A stretch of DNA of 42,000 bases from DASPXY01 sp038227745 (lineage in GTDB: Bacteria > Planctomycetota > Planctomycetia > Gemmatales > Gemmataceae), in the NCBI GenBank assembly GCA_038227745.1, contig JBBRPS010000005.1, positions 1 to 42,000 on the forward strand, in the 5' to 3' direction. The position numbers and the translations under genes are program-made. The notes beneath the pieces are model-generated. The model ran no database searches, was not told the DNA's origin, and worked only from the letters and a program-made list of their open reading frames with translations. Shown here piece after piece: positions 39,239 to 42,000 of the stretch. The stretch's first letter is position 1. Each line of letters starts with the position of its first letter.

Positions 39239-39697
39239 TCAGCCACGCCGTCTGCACAGCGTCACGCGGTTGCCGCGCTCATTGTACTTCACCCACGTCA
39301 TGTAGTGCCGCATCAGGAACACGCCGCGGCCGCACGCTCGCTCCAGGTTCTCCGGGTCGAGGGGGTCGGGCACGTCGTCGGGGTGGAATCCCGGCCCCTC
39401 GTCCTCGACCGTCAGCAGGACCTGCTCGGCGTCCACCGCGTAACTCACGCGCACCGGCTTCGACGTGTCGCCCTGGTGGCCGTGCTTGATCGCGTTGACC
39501 ACCGCTTCCTCCAGGGCCAGCCGCGCCGCGAAAACGTCGCGCGACGCGAAGCCCGCGGCAGCCATGTCGGTGGCGATCTGCTCCAGGACGCCGGCAATCC
39601 CGGCGCCCGTGGACACACTTTCCTGGTTCCACTCTTCGCGCCCTGGTCCTCCGCTGACGGTTGTGGATGGGGTAGCTGTACGGAGAGTGAACAGCAT
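39239..39697 (-). CDS. RsbW/SpoIIAB-like serine-protein kinase (anti-sigma type ATPase)
   Basis: 153 residues from the ATG at 39697 (GAGG six bases upstream); a longer upstream frame is not conserved-looking. It is a single GHKL ATPase domain. The N box is ALEEAVVNAIKHG (about 70-85), the G1 box DEGPGFHPDDVPDP and the G2-like box GRGVFLMRHYMTWV. There is no H-box or membrane segment. Such proteins phosphorylate STAS-domain antagonists and bind sigma factors or other partners in stress switching. No antagonist or PP2C phosphatase gene is adjacent, so its partners lie elsewhere. It converges with the hybrid histidine kinase. Confidence 0.88.
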   Translation of the reverse strand: MLFTLRTATPSTTVSGGPGREEWNQESVSTGAGIAGVLEQIATDMAAAGFASRDVFAARLALEEAVVNAIKHGHQGDTSKPVRVSYAVDAEQVLLTVEDEGPGFHPDDVPDPLDPENLERACGRGVFLMRHYMTWVKYNERGNRVTLCRRRG

Positions 39698-40033
39698 GAG
39701 GGACCTCAGCTCACTGTGGGTTCTGCGACCGACCTGACCCGCGGCATTGCCGGAACCCGTGGACACCTGCCCGACTGGGCCTCAAGGGGCGAACCCTCCT
39801 GGAGCGACAGACCGTGAACGAAGGGAGATAGCCCGCGCTATAATGATGGGTGCGCGGGTTGGACCGACTGCGGTCTATATCTATTATGGCACGTCGTTCG
39901 GCAAACTCCAGTGAAAACCGTGACAGGACGGCAGGAAGGTGATAAACTGAGCTAGCCTCGCGGAACTCCCGGCGCCGCCCCCGCCAACTCCCCTCCAGGG
40001 GGAGGAAGACCGTTCTCTCATCCTGGCCCTGCC
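39698..40033. other. Divergent region between RsbW-like and aminotransferase genes
   Basis: 336 bp. It contains the probable aminotransferase promoter at 39859-39887 and a perfect TATAAT at 39839-39844 that lacks a convincing -35 box. No gene was seen. Confidence 0.5.
39859..39887 (+). promoter_or_regulatory. Probable aminotransferase promoter
   Basis: TTGGAC (39859-39864), 17 bp, TATTAT (39882-39887) in a locally AT-rich patch about 145 bp before the start codon. Confidence 0.45.
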
Positions 40034-41269
40034 ATGCAAAGCGAACCGAACACCCCCGACACGCCTTTTCGGATCGACGTCGCCGAGCGCGTGAAACGGC
40101 TCCCTCCCTACCTCTTCGGCAAAATTAACGAGTTGAAGTACCGCAAACGGCGTGCCGGAGTCGATGTCATCGACCTCGGCATGGGCAACCCCACCGACGT
40201 CCCCGAGCCGCACGTCGTCGAGAAGCTGTGCGAGGCCGTCCGCGACGACCGCAACCACCGCTACTCCGTCAGCACCGGCCTGTACAACCTGCGCAGGGAA
40301 CTCGCGCTGCGCTACCAGCGCCGCCACGGCGTGGAGCTCGACCCGGAAACCGAGGTCCTGGCCGGCCTCGGCTCGAAGGAAGTTTTCAGCCACATGTGCC
40401 TCGCCCTTCTCGGCCCGGGGGACACGGCCGTGGTCCCGGCACCTTCGTTTCCCATTCATGTGTACGCCGTTGCCCTCGCCTCGGGCAACGTCATCAGCTT
40501 CGATTGCACCAAACCGGATCGCTTCCTGGCCAATGTCTCGTCGGTCGCGGAACACCTGTATCCGCGGCCCAAGGTGCTGATCCTGAATTTCCCGCACAAC
40601 CCCTCCACCACGGTCGTCGAGCGCGATTTCTTCGTGGACGTGGTCAAGCTGGCCCGCCGCTTCGGCTTCATGGTCATCCACGACTTCGCGTACGGCGACA
40701 TCTGCTTCGACGGCTACCGGGCGCCGAGTTTCCTCAGTGTGCCGGGGGCGAAGGACGTGGGCGTCGAGACGACGACGATGAGCAAGGGCTACAACATGGC
40801 GGGCTGGCGGCTGGGATTCTGCGCCGGCAATCGCGAGATGGTGCGGGCGCTGGCGACGATCAAGGGCTATTACGACTACGGCATTTTCCAGGCGGTGCAG
40901 ATCGCGGCCATCCTGGCGCTGCGGCACGGCGACGAGCAGGTGGAGCGGCAAGCGGCGGAGTACCAGAGGCGGCGCGACGTGCTGGTCGAGGGGCTGCGCC
41001 GCATTGGCTGGGAGGTGGAGAGCCCGAAGGCGAGCATGTTCGTCTGGGCGCAGTACCCCGAGGAGTGGCGGCGGCGAATGGGCTCGATCGACTTCGCGAT
41101 GAAACTGCTGGAGGAGGCGGAGGTGGCGGTCAGTCCAGGGGGCGGTTTCGGCGAGGCGGGCGAGGGGTACTTGCGGCTGGCGCTGGTGGAGAACGAGCAG
41201 CGGTTGCGGCAGGCGGTGCGGCAGATCGGCCGCTGTCTGCGGGCGGAGGCGCCGGCGGCCCCGGCGTGA
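40034..41269 (+). CDS. alaC: Class I/II pyridoxal-phosphate aminotransferase, AlaC-like (alanine-forming)
   Basis: 411 residues, the usual length for the family. The N terminus has LPPYLFGKINELKYRKR and VIDLGMGNPTDVPEPHVV, characteristic of the AlaC/LL-DAP-aminotransferase-like group. HRYSVSTGLYNLRREL and GLGSKEVFSHMCLALLGPGD follow. NFPHNPSTT holds the conserved Asn, HDFAYGDI the cofactor Asp/Tyr, and the Schiff-base lysine is Lys251 in TTTMSKGYNMAGWRLGF. It likely transfers the amino group between glutamate and pyruvate in the cytoplasm. The ribosome site is weak. LL-diaminopimelate aminotransferase is a less likely alternative. Confidence 0.88.
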   Translation: MQSEPNTPDTPFRIDVAERVKRLPPYLFGKINELKYRKRRAGVDVIDLGMGNPTDVPEPHVVEKLCEAVRDDRNHRYSVSTGLYNLRRELALRYQRRHGVELDPETEVLAGLGSKEVFSHMCLALLGPGDTAVVPAPSFPIHVYAVALASGNVISFDCTKPDRFLANVSSVAEHLYPRPKVLILNFPHNPSTTVVERDFFVDVVKLARRFGFMVIHDFAYGDICFDGYRAPSFLSVPGAKDVGVETTTMSKGYNMAGWRLGFCAGNREMVRALATIKGYYDYGIFQAVQIAAILALRHGDEQVERQAAEYQRRRDVLVEGLRRIGWEVESPKASMFVWAQYPEEWRRRMGSIDFAMKLLEEAEVAVSPGGGFGEAGEGYLRLALVENEQRLRQAVRQIGRCLRAEAPAAPA

Positions 41270-41358
41270 CGGTCGGCCCGGCCGCGCTGCGCAGCGAACC
41301 ATCGAGGACGGGCCGGTCGCGCGGTGCTGCAGAGTTACCCGCGGTTCCTGCTGGGTCT

Positions 41359-41426
41359 CGTAGGAGGGGGCTCCGTCCCCCGACCGGAGCAGGTCTCTTT
41401 CGTAGGAGGGGGCTCCGTCCCCCGAC
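41359..41426. repeat. Direct repeat pair with hairpin core
   Basis: A unit of about 26 bp beginning cgtaggagggggctccgtcc occurs at 41359-41384 and 41401-41426. Each copy can fold as ggggg/ccccc around ctccgt. A non-coding dispersed repeat downstream of the aminotransferase gene, possibly terminator-like. Confidence 0.8.
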
Positions 41427-41565
41427 CCAGGCCCGGCCGTCGGGGAAATCTCCGAACAGCCGGGGCCTGGAGTCGCCCGCGGCCGTGGCCTGGGGGCCCA
41501 GGTTGACGTGCGCGACCTTGGCGGGATGGAACGGTCCCGAAACACCTCGGAATGCGCCGATGTGG

Positions 41566-41594
41566 TTGACACGGCCCCGCTCCGTTCGTAATTT
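41566..41594 (+). promoter_or_regulatory. Probable desaturase promoter
   Basis: Consensus TTGACA (41566-41571), 17 bp, TAATTT (41589-41594), about 70 bp before the start codon. Confidence 0.5.
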
Positions 41595-41663
41595 CAATCT
41601 CTTCGGCCGCCCCCGCCGATAGCGGGTTTAGGCACCGGCCAGCCCTCACCAGGAACTCCTTCG

Positions 41664-42000
41664 ATGACGAACCTGTTACGTCCCGACAACCCCGACCTGC
41701 GCGCGAGCCTGTACCGCCTGTATCGCGAGTTCTTCGACCGCGCCGAAAAGAAGCGGCGCTGGTCGGTGGCCGACGACATCCCGTGGGACCAGTGCAACCG
41801 CGCCATGAACCCCGCCGTCGCCGATGTGGTCGAGTCGTTTTGCGCGGTCGAGCTCTATCTGCCCGACGATCTGGGCAAGGCCCTGCCGCTGATCCGCGCC
41901 AACCGCGGCTGGGCCAGCTTCCACGCTAACTGGGGTTACGAGGAGAGCAAGCACTCGCTGGCCCTGGGCGACTGGCTGCTGCGTTCGGGCAGTCGCTCCG
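41664..42000 (+). CDS. Acyl-ACP desaturase (ferritin-like diiron), N-terminal part
   Basis: 112 residues are visible from the ATG at 41664 and the frame runs off the right edge. LYREFFDRAEKKRRWSVADDIPWD, VESFCAVELYLPDD (first diiron Glu) and WGYEESKHSLALGDWLL (EExxH diiron motif) match the fatty-acid desaturase type 2 / stearoyl-ACP desaturase family as found in bacteria. The family introduces a double bond into acyl-ACP with O2 and reduced ferredoxin. The second half, with the other metal ligands, is outside the window. It has its own promoter. Confidence 0.85.
   Translation, partial: MTNLLRPDNPDLRASLYRLYREFFDRAEKKRRWSVADDIPWDQCNRAMNPAVADVVESFCAVELYLPDDLGKALPLIRANRGWASFHANWGYEESKHSLALGDWLLRSGSRS

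Larger units (their letters stand above)
41270..41663. other. Intergenic region before the desaturase gene
   Basis: 394 bp with the repeat pair at 41359-41426 and a promoter at 41566-41594; no gene seen. Confidence 0.5.

Overview
This is a GC-rich chromosomal window that reads most like a planctomycete of the Gemmataceae type. The markers are an ECF sigma factor fused through a membrane segment to WD40 repeats, a very large pseudokinase-kinase-DUF5939-cyclase protein, a DUF4214 secreted protein, a caspase-like/S41 fusion, large EcxA-type zinc metalloproteases, and many short GC-rich palindromes scattered between genes. The assignment is inferred from gene content; there is no rRNA or tRNA gene in the window.

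Layout, left to right. 1-5.0 kb: a FolK-SDR fusion (minus, running off the left edge), a cysteine-type formate dehydrogenase-like molybdoenzyme (minus) and a divergent phosphoglycolate phosphatase-like HAD enzyme (plus). 5.2-8.0 kb: a secreted repeat/beta-barrel-like protein (plus) converging on a secreted DUF4214 protein (minus). 8.2-11.0 kb: leuS. 11.0-14.1 kb: a visibly less GC-rich island with a three-gene minus-strand operon (small toxin-like protein, MqsA-type antitoxin/repressor, KGGVGR-variant P-loop ATPase with TPR-like tail), read from a strong promoter buried in inverted repeats; beyond it lies a short degenerate copy of leuS sequence. 14.2-17.8 kb: a conserved small protein, then sucC, a Uma2-family gene, a small membrane protein and sucD. 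17.9-22.0 kb, minus: rlmN, ECF sigma factor, anti-sigma-like membrane protein and a secreted repeat protein. 22.1-28.9 kb: a secreted pseudocaspase-PDZ-S41 protease (minus) divergent from the kinase/cyclase giant (plus). 29.6-36.8 kb, minus: sigma-WD40 fusion and EcxA-like metalloprotease. 37.4-39.7 kb: a hybrid histidine kinase interrupted by one in-frame TGA, converging on an RsbW-like ATPase. 40.0 kb to the end: alanine aminotransferase-like gene and the start of an acyl-ACP desaturase.

Principal points of interest: (1) the toxin-like/MqsA/KGGVGR-ATPase operon, a candidate conflict or defence module not known to me as a unit; (2) the TGA codon in the histidine kinase, which sits where I recall PAS homologues having a conserved Cys and is followed 28 nt later by the loop of a 9-bp hairpin resembling a bacterial SECIS element; (3) palindromic repeats inside coding sequence, in frame and in surface-loop positions, in the formate dehydrogenase, LeuRS and kinase genes, resembling in principle the Rickettsia palindromic elements; (4) unusual fusions (FolK-SDR with degenerate SDR active site, pseudocaspase-S41, pseudokinase-kinase-cyclase). 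Family assignments rest on motifs I can read; no database search was run.
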